Translations under genes and position numbers: made by a program | The notes under the pieces: generated by a model | What the model was told of the DNA's origin: nothing | The model's input: the letters and a program-made list of their open reading frames with translations, nothing else | The model's database searches: none | Shown here: positions 26,213-35,080 of the stretch, piece after piece | Layout: every line of letters starts with the position of its first letter | Numbering within the stretch: the stretch's first letter is position 1 | Origin: Anaerolineae bacterium | GTDB taxonomy: Bacteria > Chloroflexota > Anaerolineae > Aggregatilineales > Phototrophicaceae | Reading direction: 5' to 3' | Length of the DNA: 64,000 nucleotides | Assembly (NCBI GenBank): GCA_022823165.1 | Contig: JAJDXR010000005.1 | Coordinates: forward strand, 44,362 to 108,361

Positions 26213-26695
26213 ATGGCAGAGGACGATCAGATCACGCGCCACGAACGTGAAATTGGCGAATTGCGCGGCAAGCTCGACGGCTTGGCGACCAAGGAATTCG
26301 TCCTCCAGGTGGTGCAAGAACAAACGCAGCAGTTAAACAAGAAGATTGAAGAGATGTGGCGGCACAGCGACAGCAAGACTGATGCTATGCGTGCCCATAC
26401 CGACAGCAGACTTGACGAAATGCGAACGCACACCGACAGCAGACTTGATGAAATGCGCTCGCATACCGACAGCAAGATAGAAGAGTTGCGCTCGCACACC
26501 GATAGCAAGATTGATGAAATGCGCGCCCACAATGACAAGCGGTTTGATGCGATATTGGCGGAGCTGAAGGCGCTCAACGACAAGCAGCACCGCATCACCG
26601 GCGCTGCGGATTTCCTCAGATCCGCTCTGCCAATGGTGATCAGCATCGTGACCCTGGTCGTGCTGATTATCAGCCTATTGTCCGCCAACGGCTAG
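26213..26695 (+). CDS. membrane-anchored coiled-coil protein with 11-residue repeats
   Basis: The 160-residue protein begins with a charged helix, then has five or six copies of an 11-residue unit of the form [11 protein letters not shown] (residues about 50-115, DNA period 33 bp), a short helix and one C-terminal membrane span (about 138-157, [16 protein letters not shown]). An 11-residue period (three helical turns) is the signature of a right-handed hendecad coiled coil, so it is probably a parallel rod with its C-terminus in the membrane. The function is unknown. A heptad-repeat relative with the membrane span at the other end lies at 63182. Confidence 0.7.
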   Translation: MAEDDQITRHEREIGELRGKLDGLATKEFVLQVVQEQTQQLNKKIEEMWRHSDSKTDAMRAHTDSRLDEMRTHTDSRLDEMRSHTDSKIEELRSHTDSKIDEMRAHNDKRFDAILAELKALNDKQHRITGAADFLRSALPMVISIVTLVVLIISLLSANG

Positions 26696-26728
26696 CGGCG
26701 CCTCGCGCTCACCCTCATCGTCCGCCAT

Positions 26729-28072
26729 TCATGAACTTTCGGAGAATGCGGCATCTGTCTTCGCCCGCAGCTCGTCCAGCGTGGCATCAGGCATCAGCTC
26801 AACCAGACGCATCTCGCCGGCGTCAAAGTCGAATACCGCCAGTTCCGTAATCAGCAGATCAACTGCCGCCACAGCCGTCAGCGGCAGGCTGCATCGTTCG
26901 ACCAGCTTGGCGCTGCCATCGCGGTTGCAATGCGTCATGGTGATGATCAATCGGCGCGCGCCGCTGGCCAGATCCATGGCGCCGCCCACGCCCAGGAGCG
27001 GCTTGCCAGGAACAGCCCAATTCGCCAAATTTCCCCGCTGGTCAACCTGTAAGCCGCCCATCACCGCCACATCGACATGCCCGCCGCGGATCATGGCGAA
27101 GGAATCGGCGCTGTCGAAATAGCTACTGCCGGGCAGGGCGGTCACGGGCGCTTTGCCGGCATTTACCGGGTAATCCAGCGCGCCGCCCGCTGCCGGCGCG
27201 GGCCCCACGCCCAGCATGCCGTTTTCCGTGTGCAAGATGATGCCATGCGCCGGTGTGATCAAATCGGCGATCAGCGTGGGGATGCCGATGCCGAGATTGA
27301 CCACATCGCCCGCTCGCAGCTCGGCCAGCGCGCGACGGGCAATCGACAGGCGCTTTTCACTGACATTGCCGCGCAGCGCGCGCACATCAGCCGATGTGCC
27401 CAACTCGTCCAGTGTGGTGCGCGCCTCCACCAGATAATCGACATAATTTCCGCTCGTATGGATATGGTCGGGGTCGAGCGCGCCCAGCGGCAGAATCTCT
27501 TCCACTTCGGCGATGACCAGGTCGGCGGCTGTCGCCATGGCTTTGTTGAAGTTTTGTTCGGTCATGCGATAGACCAGATTGCCGGCTGTATCGGCGCGGC
27601 GCGCGCGAATCAAGGCGACATCAGCGCGCAAACCCGCCACAAATACATGCGGCTTGCCATTGATTAGCCTGGTCTCGGCGTCTTCAGCCAGGGCTGTGCC
27701 GGCCGCGGTTGGCGTATAAAAACCGCCGATGCCGGCGCCGCCCGCCCGAATCGCCTCAGCCATAGAGCCCTGCGGCAGCAGTTCATAGTCAATCGCGCCG
27801 CTTAACGCCGCCTCCACAACTTCGCGATTGCTGGTGAAGTAGGAGCCGACGGCCTTTTTTATCTGCCCGTTGCGCAGCAGCCTGCCGCCGCCCAGCCCCG
27901 GCTCGCCGATATTATTGGCGATATATGTGAGGTTGCGGATATCAGTCTCGGCCAGCGCATGCAGCAAGTGAACCGGCGCGCCGGTCATGCCGAAGCCGCC
28001 GACCATCATGACCGCGTCGGCCGGCACAAGGCGCGCCGCATCGGTCGGGCTTAGCTGCGGGACGCGTTTCAT
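26729..28072 (-). CDS. 3-oxoacid CoA-transferase, fused A and B subunits
   Basis: The 447-residue protein joins the two CoA-transferase subunits: an A-type half (about 1-225, [34 protein letters not shown]) and a B-type half (about 230-440, [18 protein letters not shown]) with the catalytic glutamate in the [11 protein letters not shown] motif. It would move CoA from succinyl-CoA or acetyl-CoA to acetoacetate or a similar 3-oxoacid. It overlaps the thiolase by 4 bp and the two together convert acetoacetate to two acetyl-CoA. A Fur-type regulator begins the operon. Confidence 0.9.
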   Translation of the reverse strand: MKRVPQLSPTDAARLVPADAVMMVGGFGMTGAPVHLLHALAETDIRNLTYIANNIGEPGLGGGRLLRNGQIKKAVGSYFTSNREVVEAALSGAIDYELLPQGSMAEAIRAGGAGIGGFYTPTAAGTALAEDAETRLINGKPHVFVAGLRADVALIRARRADTAGNLVYRMTEQNFNKAMATAADLVIAEVEEILPLGALDPDHIHTSGNYVDYLVEARTTLDELGTSADVRALRGNVSEKRLSIARRALAELRAGDVVNLGIGIPTLIADLITPAHGIILHTENGMLGVGPAPAAGGALDYPVNAGKAPVTALPGSSYFDSADSFAMIRGGHVDVAVMGGLQVDQRGNLANWAVPGKPLLGVGGAMDLASGARRLIITMTHCNRDGSAKLVERCSLPLTAVAAVDLLITELAVFDFDAGEMRLVELMPDATLDELRAKTDAAFSESS

Positions 28073-29349
28073 GCTGACGCGGCCGTCAATTCAATCAAGG
28101 TCGCTTCGCCCTGCCCCACGCCCACGCAAAGCGTAGCCAGCCCATAGCGCATGGCTGCGCCGCCCGCCGCCCGCCGCCGCATCTCATGCAGCAGCGTGGT
28201 CAAAATGCGCGCGCCCGAGCAGCCCAGCGGATGCCCCAAGGCTATCGCGCCGCCGTTGACATTGGTGATCGCCTCGCTCAAGCCCAGCTCGCGCATGACG
28301 GCGATCGCCTGCACAGCGAAGGCTTCGTTGAGTTCAGCCAGGTTGATGTCTCCTATGCTTAGCTGCTGACGGGCTAGCAACTTGCGCACGGCCTGTACCG
28401 GTCCCAAGCCCATCACGCGCGGATCGACGCCGGCCGCCGCGCTGCCGACCCAACGCGCCAGCGGCATGATTCCCAGCTGCCGCGCCTTCTCCAGCGACAT
28501 CAGCAGCAAAGCGCAGGCGCCGTCGTTCAAGCCGCTGGAATTGCCGGCGGTGACGCTGCCATCGGCGCGGAAGGCCGGGCGCAGAGCCGCCAACTTCTCC
28601 AGGCTGGTCGCCACTTGGTAGCGGTCGCCCGCGCGGCGCATGAAGGGATGCTCATCCGTGCCGGCAACTTGCGGCTCGCCTTTGCGCTGCGGGATGCTGA
28701 CCGGCACAATCTCGCGCCGAAAGTAGCCGCTGTTGATGGCCTGTACGGCTCGCTCCTGGCTAGTTAAGGCGAAGCGGTCCTGCTCCTCGCGCGTGATCTC
28801 GCCGCCGCGGATTTCGCCGGCGCAGCTCATGTCAAAGATATTCTCAGCGGTCTCGCCCATGGCTTCCAGCGGAAAGCGCGCCGCCAGTTTCGAATTGGGG
28901 TAACGCCAGCCCAGGGTCGTATCCCAGGCGGTGACATTGCCCGAGGGGCCGAAGCCGATGGGGTTCTTGGGCAGGGAGTAGGGCGCGCGGCTCATGCTCT
29001 CGACGCCGCCGGCTACATAGACATCACCTTCGCCGATTTTGATGGCGCGCGCCGCTTGATTCACGGCGGTCAAACCGCTGGCGCAAAGGCGATTGACCGT
29101 GACGCCCGCCACTGTCTCCGGCAGGCCCGCCAGCAGCAGCGCCATACGCGCCACATTGCGGTTGTCCTCGCCCGCCTGGTTGGCGCAGCCCAGTATGACT
29201 TCTTCAATGTCCTCGGGTTTGATGCCGGCGCGCTCCACCGCCGCGGCGATGGCGCAGGCCGCCAGGTCATCGGCCCGCACCGCCGACAGCGCGCCGCGGA
29301 TCTTGCCGATGGGCGTACGCGCGGCGCTGACGATGACGACTTCGTTCAC
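28069..29349 (-). CDS. thiolase (acetyl-CoA C-acetyltransferase type)
   Basis: The 426-residue enzyme has the thiolase signatures: acyl-accepting Cys89 in [28 protein letters not shown], the His motif [16 protein letters not shown] and the second active-site Cys in [13 protein letters not shown]. It cleaves or forms 3-ketoacyl-CoA. Overlaps of 4 bp with both neighbours place it in the middle of a Fur-thiolase-CoA transferase operon, pointing to acetoacetate or short-chain 3-oxoacid use. An insertion near residues 140-180 makes it longer than the ~390-residue average. Confidence 0.92.
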   Translation of the reverse strand: MNEVVIVSAARTPIGKIRGALSAVRADDLAACAIAAAVERAGIKPEDIEEVILGCANQAGEDNRNVARMALLLAGLPETVAGVTVNRLCASGLTAVNQAARAIKIGEGDVYVAGGVESMSRAPYSLPKNPIGFGPSGNVTAWDTTLGWRYPNSKLAARFPLEAMGETAENIFDMSCAGEIRGGEITREEQDRFALTSQERAVQAINSGYFRREIVPVSIPQRKGEPQVAGTDEHPFMRRAGDRYQVATSLEKLAALRPAFRADGSVTAGNSSGLNDGACALLLMSLEKARQLGIMPLARWVGSAAAGVDPRVMGLGPVQAVRKLLARQQLSIGDINLAELNEAFAVQAIAVMRELGLSEAITNVNGGAIALGHPLGCSGARILTTLLHEMRRRAAGGAAMRYGLATLCVGVGQGEATLIELTAASA

Positions 29350-29795
29350 GACGGCTGCTCCGCCCGATCCTCACCGCGGCAGTCGGCGCAAACGCCATAG
29401 AATTCCAGCAGATGTCCGCTGATTTGCATATCCAGCTCGCGCTGCAAGTTACGCGTCATCGCCTCCAGGCCGCAATTCTCAAATTCGAAGAAGCGCTTGC
29501 AATCCGTGCAGATGACATGGTGGTGGTGCCCGCCGCGCATCATGACATAGGACGGCGTATGGCTGGTGTCAATATAGGTGGGACGAATAAAACCCAGCTG
29601 CGTAAACAGCTCCAGTGTGCGAAAGACGCTGGCTCGCCCGATGGCCGGATTGATGCGCTCAACCTTGGCCAGCACATCAGCCGAGGTGATATGCCCGTGA
29701 TCCGCCTCCAGCACATCCAGCACGGTCAGCCGCGCTTGCGTCAAGCGGTAGCCGGCTTTTTTCAAGCTCTGAACATACGGGCTGCGTTTAGGCAT
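29346..29795 (-). CDS. Fur family metal-responsive transcriptional regulator
   Basis: The 149-residue protein has the Fur winged helix (about 10-85, [20 protein letters not shown] and [16 protein letters not shown]), a His-rich regulatory site ([19 protein letters not shown]) and two CxxC structural zinc motifs (CTDC and CADC). It could be Fur, PerR or Zur; sequence alone does not decide. Unusually, it is the first gene of an operon with thiolase and CoA transferase, overlapping the thiolase by 4 bp. A TATAAT lies about 38 bp upstream of ATG 29795. Confidence 0.88.
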   Translation of the reverse strand: MPKRSPYVQSLKKAGYRLTQARLTVLDVLEADHGHITSADVLAKVERINPAIGRASVFRTLELFTQLGFIRPTYIDTSHTPSYVMMRGGHHHHVICTDCKRFFEFENCGLEAMTRNLQRELDMQISGHLLEFYGVCADCRGEDRAEQPS

Positions 29796-29832
29796 ACAGG
29801 ACCTTGCTGCCGTCTACTTTCCAAGTGGGCGT

Positions 29833-29838
29833 ATTATA
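29833..29838 (-). promoter_or_regulatory. -10 element of the Fur-thiolase operon
   Basis: TATAAT on the minus strand, inside GAGTATAATACG, lies about 38 bp before the Fur start codon. The -35 is weak. No perfect Fur-box palindrome is seen around it. Confidence 0.45.
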
Positions 29839-29927
29839 CTCGATTTCCCGCCTCGGCTCACCCGTCGTACACGGGGGGAAGAGTCTAATGTTGTGGATTT
29901 CCCAGCGTTTTCCCCCACCCTAAATCC

Positions 29928-29952
29928 ATGCGCCATATAGATGGCGCATTTT
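29928..29952. terminator. hairpin with T run in the intergenic region
   Basis: ATGCGCCAT-atag-ATGGCGCAT is a perfect 9-bp stem followed by TTTT on the plus strand. No plus-strand gene feeds it; it lies about 135 bp downstream of the stop of the minus-strand propeller gene, so it may be a remnant terminator or a folded repeat. Confidence 0.4.
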
Positions 29953-30086
29953 CCCATAAAGAGGGAAGGACTTCAAATCAAAGCATCTCTCCCCTTCCCT
30001 CATTTTGGGGATGCCCGCAATAGAGATGGCGGGAAGGGGTCGCGCCGCGTAGACACTGGCGGACGGGGATGGGGGCTGGCTCGCGC

Positions 30087-31223
30087 TTACCTGGAGACCC
30101 ATTTGGGCAAATAGGCGTCCACGATGATCTTGCGGCTTTCGCCGCTGTTCAGGTCATGAATCCACACCTCGGGGCGCGCCGGCACACCGGAGTCTTCGTC
30201 GGCGTAAAACGGGAAACGCTGCATCACCAGCCGCTCGCCGCTAGCATCCCAGCGGAAGTACGAGGTGTTGTAATCTGGATCGTAAGCAAGCGGCTGCCAT
30301 TCCGCAGTCTCAAGCCTGAACCCTCTAATGTAAAGCTGATGCCCCTGCGTCCAGCGCGAATCGGTGTAGCGGCGGGCAATAGCTACGGTCTGGCCGTCCG
30401 GGCTGAACCGAGCCGCGACATCGTCGATGAGAGCCTGCGAGTCGGTAAAAGCCTCGAATTGTTTTTCAGCCAAGTCGGCAATTTGCAGGTGACCGTGAAA
30501 TTGCCCATCGCGGAAGACTAAGTCGGGAAAGATGACCTGCTGGCCGTTGGGCGATAGCGTACCCATCGCGCCATAGGACGAGGGTATAAAGCGCAGCTGT
30601 ACGTCATCATCGCCCGGCGGCGTAAAATAGTAGAGTAGAATCCCCGGTTGCGTGGTGTCAGCGCTATAGAAGGAAAGCATATTACTGTCGCCCGACCAGA
30701 CCGCGCTATGTCCGACAATCTGGGTATCGCCGATAAGCGGAGCAGTGTCATAGCCGCTACTCGTCAGGTCTACCAGCCATATCCTCGACAAGCCATAACT
30801 CGCCCCCAACGATTCCGAGCGCTGGTAGGCCAGCAGGTCGCCACTCGGGCTGAAGACCGGGCTCGTGCACAAGGCTCTCAATGTGACGCAGTCGACCAGG
30901 TCGCGAACCACCCCGCTGGGAATATCCAGCAGGCGCAGGGTCAGGCCGCGGGCCTCGGTATGCTCGGCGTAGACCAGACGGCGTCCATCGGGACTGATGT
31001 CGAAATCGGACACGCCGCGCTCGCTGAAGGTCAGTTGCTGTTGATGGCCGGGCTTGTCAATGTCAGAGAGCCAGACATTCTGTGGCGCGCCCAGGGCCGG
31101 GTAGAGATAGGCTACCTGAAGCGGCTGACGGGCCGGATCGCTGATATAAGCGGCGATGGCGACGCCCGCCAGGCAAAGCCCAACCAGGATAAATACGGCG
31201 ATGTCAAGCTTGTCCAGTTTCAT
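30087..31223 (-). CDS. membrane-anchored beta-propeller (TolB/WD40-like) protein
   Basis: The 378-residue protein has one N-terminal membrane helix (about 8-28) and then repeated propeller blades of the TolB/PD40 type (VSDFDISPDGRRLVYAEH, PVFSPSGDLLAYQRS, GTLSPNGQQVIFPDL, ARFSPDGQTVAIARR). Such domains act as extracytoplasmic protein-protein or ligand platforms; no catalytic motif is present. It starts 12 bp after the TIGR03943 gene stop and so is the third gene of an operon with the permease and TIGR03943 protein. That suggests it assists the same membrane process. Confidence 0.78.
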   Translation of the reverse strand: MKLDKLDIAVFILVGLCLAGVAIAAYISDPARQPLQVAYLYPALGAPQNVWLSDIDKPGHQQQLTFSERGVSDFDISPDGRRLVYAEHTEARGLTLRLLDIPSGVVRDLVDCVTLRALCTSPVFSPSGDLLAYQRSESLGASYGLSRIWLVDLTSSGYDTAPLIGDTQIVGHSAVWSGDSNMLSFYSADTTQPGILLYYFTPPGDDDVQLRFIPSSYGAMGTLSPNGQQVIFPDLVFRDGQFHGHLQIADLAEKQFEAFTDSQALIDDVAARFSPDGQTVAIARRYTDSRWTQGHQLYIRGFRLETAEWQPLAYDPDYNTSYFRWDASGERLVMQRFPFYADEDSGVPARPEVWIHDLNSGESRKIIVDAYLPKWVSR

Positions 31224-31235
31224 AGCCTCGCCTGC

Positions 31236-32015
31236 TCAGGGGTAAAGATAGGGTTGCTGCGGCTCAGCGATAGGCTCGAGCGAATCGGCGAAGAGCACCG
31301 GCAGATAGTCGCCGGCGAAGTCATCCGCAGCCAACTTGCCGCGCGCGCGCAGCCAGACGCCGGCTTCAAAGTCGGCTGCATCAGGCGCGCTGACCGGCAT
31401 GCCGATGGCAAAGGCGTCAGCGACGCAGCAGCTCATGGTGAAGCGCGAGAGCATAAAGCCGTCCTCAGCGAAACCCGGCTCGCGATAGACGAAGCCGATG
31501 ACATCGGCAGCCGCGCCGTTGAAGGCGGCCGGCGTTGAGGCGCGCTCGAATTCGCGCAGCCAATCGAGGATATTACGATCCAGCGGACTGCGCTGCAAGG
31601 CGGATTGGCTGGCTACGCCGACCGGGTTCAGGCTGATGCCGCCGTTCACGGCTTCAATACCCAGCGAGCGCGACGGGATGCTCAGCGCCAGCAACAAGGG
31701 CAAGGCGGCGATGAGCAGAATGTCCCAGCCGATCTGGAAATGCTGATGCCGGCAGCCAGCATCGGCGCTCAAGCTGCTGTAAATGTTGACCAGCGCCAGC
31801 AAGACGAAGACCGCCGCGCCCACGACCACCAGCCAGGCGAAGCGCTGATTGATGTAGTAATTCAAATTGCCGCTGATGAGCAGCCAGCCGAAGTAGACGC
31901 CCATGCCCAGCAGAATGGCCGTCTTCGCCCAGGCGATGAGATCGTCTGGCGGCGTTTCGTAGTGTTGATGCTCGGCCATCGCTGTCATCGGCGTATTTTC
32001 CATCGTCATCATCAA
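31236..32015 (-). CDS. TIGR03943 family membrane protein
   Basis: The 259-residue protein has two to three N-terminal membrane helices ([56 protein letters not shown]) and a soluble C-terminal domain with the family signatures [19 protein letters not shown] and [15 protein letters not shown]. Proteins of this family sit next to DUF318/ArsP-type permeases in many bacteria; the pair is thought to move or handle a metal or other ion. It overlaps the permease gene by 4 bp. The CC pair in MSCC could bind a metal. Confidence 0.85.
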   Translation of the reverse strand: MMMTMENTPMTAMAEHQHYETPPDDLIAWAKTAILLGMGVYFGWLLISGNLNYYINQRFAWLVVVGAAVFVLLALVNIYSSLSADAGCRHQHFQIGWDILLIAALPLLLALSIPSRSLGIEAVNGGISLNPVGVASQSALQRSPLDRNILDWLREFERASTPAAFNGAAADVIGFVYREPGFAEDGFMLSRFTMSCCVADAFAIGMPVSAPDAADFEAGVWLRARGKLAADDFAGDYLPVLFADSLEPIAEPQQPYLYP

Positions 32016-33031
32016 TATCCAAGGAGCAGGTTGAGCAGCACACCCGCCAGCAAGTTCAGCATGAAGGGCAACAGAATGAGATAGAGCACGATACGCTTTT
32101 GGAAGACGCCGGTGAACATCAGCGTACTTTTGATATCAACCATGGGCCCGAAGCTGAGAAAGCTGACGATGGCGCCGGTGGTGAACGTATTCACGAAAGC
32201 CAGCGCCAGGAAGCTGTCCACGGTCGAGCATACGCTGAGAATATAAGCCAGCACCTGCATGAAGAGCACCGAGAGTACGGGGCCGGTCCCAAGCGCCAGC
32301 AGGCTTTCCTGCGGCACGAGCGTTTGCATCAAGGCGGCCAGAGCCGAGCCGAGAATAAGAAAGCGCCCCATCTCAAAGAATTCGTCCGCGGCGATCTGTA
32401 AAGCCTGCAGCAGCTTGCCGCGCGCTGTCGGCGCCGGGTGATGATCGTGCGGGTGATCCTGCTGCTGCGACAATGGCAAGAGCGCGGCGCCGGGCTTGGC
32501 GAATGTGCCGATGACCAGGCCGACGATTACGGCGACCAGGATGGTGATGACGATGCGTCCGATAAATACGGGGCCAAAACCGAAGGCGATATAGGTGCTG
32601 GCGAAGACTATGGGGTTCATAAATGGCGCGCCCAACAAAAAAGCCACGCCCAGCGATACCGGCAGGCCCTTGTTGAAGAGGCGGCGCGTCACCGGCACGA
32701 CGCCGCATTCGCAGACCGGAAAAGCCAGGCCAAGGAAAGCGCCCATGACCGTCGCCGCCAGCCGATTGCGCGGGACCAGGCGATAGATATCGTCGGCTTT
32801 GACGAAGGCTTCTATCAAACCGGCTGTGATCGAGCCGAGCAGCAGAAAGGGCGCCGCTTCGACGAAGATGCCCAGGAAACGCGTGGCGAAAACGCCAAGC
32901 ACAAGCGCGTAGTCGATGCCGCTGCTGATGGCCTGATAGCCGGTCGCCGCCAGGAAAAATACCAGCAGCAGTGCCATGAGCAGTGGCTTGAACAAGCTTG
33001 ACCGCGGACTAGGTAAGGCGTCGATTCGCAT
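32012..33031 (-). CDS. permease of the DUF318 (YraQ/ArsP_2-like) family
   Basis: The 339-residue protein from ATG 33031 has about eight membrane helices, the conserved [15 protein letters not shown] (a CEC motif) and [14 protein letters not shown], and a His-rich cytoplasmic loop ([13 protein letters not shown], about 199-211), followed by [19 protein letters not shown] and the His loop suggest handling of a soft metal or metalloid. It overlaps the TIGR03943 gene by 4 bp. The frame is open upstream to 33094 but the promoter word TGCTACAAT sits right there, so ATG 33031 is the likely start. Confidence 0.87.
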   Translation of the reverse strand: MRIDALPSPRSSLFKPLLMALLLVFFLAATGYQAISSGIDYALVLGVFATRFLGIFVEAAPFLLLGSITAGLIEAFVKADDIYRLVPRNRLAATVMGAFLGLAFPVCECGVVPVTRRLFNKGLPVSLGVAFLLGAPFMNPIVFASTYIAFGFGPVFIGRIVITILVAVIVGLVIGTFAKPGAALLPLSQQQDHPHDHHPAPTARGKLLQALQIAADEFFEMGRFLILGSALAALMQTLVPQESLLALGTGPVLSVLFMQVLAYILSVCSTVDSFLALAFVNTFTTGAIVSFLSFGPMVDIKSTLMFTGVFQKRIVLYLILLPFMLNLLAGVLLNLLLGY

Positions 33032-33094
33032 CGTCCTGACTCGTCTATGCTTAGGTCGTCGGTCGCGCCGCTGGATCCCCAAAGATACCGGCAC

Positions 33095-33103
33095 ATTGTA
33101 GCA
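33095..33103 (-). promoter_or_regulatory. extended -10 promoter of the permease operon
   Basis: TGCTACAAT on the minus strand lies 64 bp before the permease start codon; the same nine bases precede tsaD and the FHA operon. Confidence 0.5.
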
Positions 33104-33172
33104 GAAGCGCAGTCAAGCGCGCGCTAGAGGCGTCATAGTCGCGGCAAAGGCGTCGGTTTCGACGACCCTTCG

Positions 33173-33296
33173 CTAGTGCTGATCGTTGTTTGCCCGGCTC
33201 ATGATAGCGCCGATGATGATACCCAGCAATGTCGCCGATGGGCATGCCATAGGCGACGTTGTCCATGCTGATGCCGAAGCATAGGCCCAGCGCCAA
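33173..33296 (-). pseudogene. frameshifted glycine-zipper-like small membrane protein
   Basis: Just downstream of the cyclase gene on the same strand a frame encodes LALGLCFGISMDNVAYGMPI, and a second frame continues LLGIIIGAIMSRANNDQH to a stop at 33173. Joined across a one-base shift in the GCTGGGTATC stretch they give a short glycine-spaced membrane protein of the kind often found as small hypothetical genes. Either the gene is broken or the assembly has a single-base error. Confidence 0.35.
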
Positions 33297-33301
33297 GCGG
33301 C

Positions 33302-35080
33302 TTAGTTCGGCGCGCGCTTGACGCCGGTGTCGGCTGGAAAGCGCGGATAGACGCGATAGACGGTAGCGTAGGCTTCGTACCCCGGCCGCATCTTGCGCGC
33401 GGCTATCGCCTCGGCTTGGAATTGTCCCTGAACCAGCTCGTAAGTCTCACGGCTGATGATGATTTCGCCCGGCTCGGCGTTTTCTTGCAGGAACTTGCCG
33501 ACATCGGGCGCCTCGCCCAGGGCGGCGAATTCGATGCGATTGGCGCCGCCGACCATTCCCAGCACCGAGTGCCCGGTGTGGATGCCGATGCCGAAATGCA
33601 ATTGCTGATCGACGTGCAAAATGTCGTGCAGCTCCCGCACATCGGACAGAATGGCGCAAGCCGCAGCCAGCGCCCGGGTGGCGTGGTCGCCCTGATGATT
33701 GAGCTGTGTATTCCACAGCGCGGTGATGGCGTCGCCCAGGTATTGATCGACGATGCCGTCCTGCGCGGTAATGGCATCGCTGGCGGCGCCCAGATAACGG
33801 TTGACGATGCGCATCAGGTCTTCCGGCTGCAAAGTCTCGCTAAAGGAAGTGAAGCCGCGAACGTCAGCGAACATGGCTGTTATGGTATGCTCGGCCGGGC
33901 TGGTGTCCAGCTCGCTGATTGAGCCGATATTCCGCAGCAGCGCCTCCGGTATAAAGGTGCCCAGCAGGCGGCGCTGTTCTTCCTGCTCCTTGCGCTCGGT
34001 GAGATCATCGATCACCAGCGCCACGCCGTGGCTGGCTTCATCGTCGCCGCGCAGGGGGCTAGCCACAACTTGCCAATAAGTCTGCCGCCCGTGATGTTCA
34101 AAACGTTCGGCCCAGATGTGCTGGCTGCGCTCGCGCCGGACCCGGTCGATAACCTTGAAGAAACCTTCCGTGACATGCGGCAGCACCTCGCGGAGCGAGA
34201 CGCCGATGACCGCTTCGTTGGCCGTTCCGGTGATTTCCTCGGCCGCTTCGTTGCAAACGATGATGCAATTTTCATCATTTATGGTGATAACGCCGGAGCC
34301 GATTGAGGCGAAGATATTGGACAAGCGAACTTGCATCTCCTCGATCAGCGCCATCTGCGCGCGAATGTCCTCGAACAGGCGCGCATTCTCGATGGCGACA
34401 GCCGCCTGCTGGCCGAAGCTGGTCAATAGACCGAGCTCGTTTTCTTTGAACAAACCCGCCATGACGCGGTTATCACAGTAAGCCACGCCGATCACTTCGT
34501 CGCGCGCCTTCAGCGGCGCCGCCAGTATGCTGAGCAAGTTGAAGCCGGCGATGCTCTCGCTGTGGCTGAATTGCTCGTCTGAGCCGGCATCCACGGTCAG
34601 CAGCGGCTCGCCGCTTTCGACGACCAGGTTGATCACCGACCAACTGACGATGCGCCCGCCGGCGGCTGTCTCTTCGGCGCTGAGCCCGCGCGCCACCTTG
34701 AATTCAAGCTCGCCGCTGTCCGGGTTTTTCAGCACGATATAGCCGCGCTCCGCCTGCGTCAACTGGATGACGGTTTCCATGACCTGGTTCAGGACCTGGT
34801 CGGTCTCCTGGGGCGAGTTGATCAGCGCTGTCGTCTCAGCCAGGCGGCGCAGTTGCTGCAGACGCATATGCGTGTCGACCAAGCCGACGGACAGCTTGTC
34901 GATGCTGGAGCGCAGCGACCACAGACGGTCAATGGCGCTGGGCGGCAAGTTAATGCCGCGGCGGCGCAACAATTCCCGCTGCTGCTCCAGCAGGGTCTTG
35001 ATTTCATCGGCGCGTACTTTCAAGCTGCGCACATCGGCTTGAATCGCGCTGAATCCACTGGCGCCGATCTGCTGGCTCAT
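33302..35080 (-). CDS. GAF-PAS class III nucleotide cyclase homolog, C1-like (metal-binding half)
   Basis: The 592-residue protein has an N-terminal coiled coil (about 5-70), GAF domain (about 75-235), a second helix, a PAS domain (about 250-370) and a class III cyclase domain (about 390-575). In the cyclase domain both metal-binding aspartates are present (MFADVRGFTSF and DQYLGDAITALW), but the purine-recognising Lys is Gln (DQYLGD for DKYLGD) and the Asn and Arg of the canonical GDxVNxAxR motif are replaced (ALGEAPDVGKFLQ). Alone it should not complete an active site. It overlaps by 4 bp with the upstream paralog at 35077, which has the missing residues. A soluble heterodimer is inferred. 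Confidence 0.85.
   Translation of the reverse strand: MSQQIGASGFSAIQADVRSLKVRADEIKTLLEQQRELLRRRGINLPPSAIDRLWSLRSSIDKLSVGLVDTHMRLQQLRRLAETTALINSPQETDQVLNQVMETVIQLTQAERGYIVLKNPDSGELEFKVARGLSAEETAAGGRIVSWSVINLVVESGEPLLTVDAGSDEQFSHSESIAGFNLLSILAAPLKARDEVIGVAYCDNRVMAGLFKENELGLLTSFGQQAAVAIENARLFEDIRAQMALIEEMQVRLSNIFASIGSGVITINDENCIIVCNEAAEEITGTANEAVIGVSLREVLPHVTEGFFKVIDRVRRERSQHIWAERFEHHGRQTYWQVVASPLRGDDEASHGVALVIDDLTERKEQEEQRRLLGTFIPEALLRNIGSISELDTSPAEHTITAMFADVRGFTSFSETLQPEDLMRIVNRYLGAASDAITAQDGIVDQYLGDAITALWNTQLNHQGDHATRALAAACAILSDVRELHDILHVDQQLHFGIGIHTGHSVLGMVGGANRIEFAALGEAPDVGKFLQENAEPGEIIISRETYELVQGQFQAEAIAARKMRPGYEAYATVYRVYPRFPADTGVKRAPN

Noticed and set aside
26370..26560. CRISPR-like 33-bp repeat
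   Set aside because: The period is a multiple of three, there are no spacers and the repeat is inside a coding frame.
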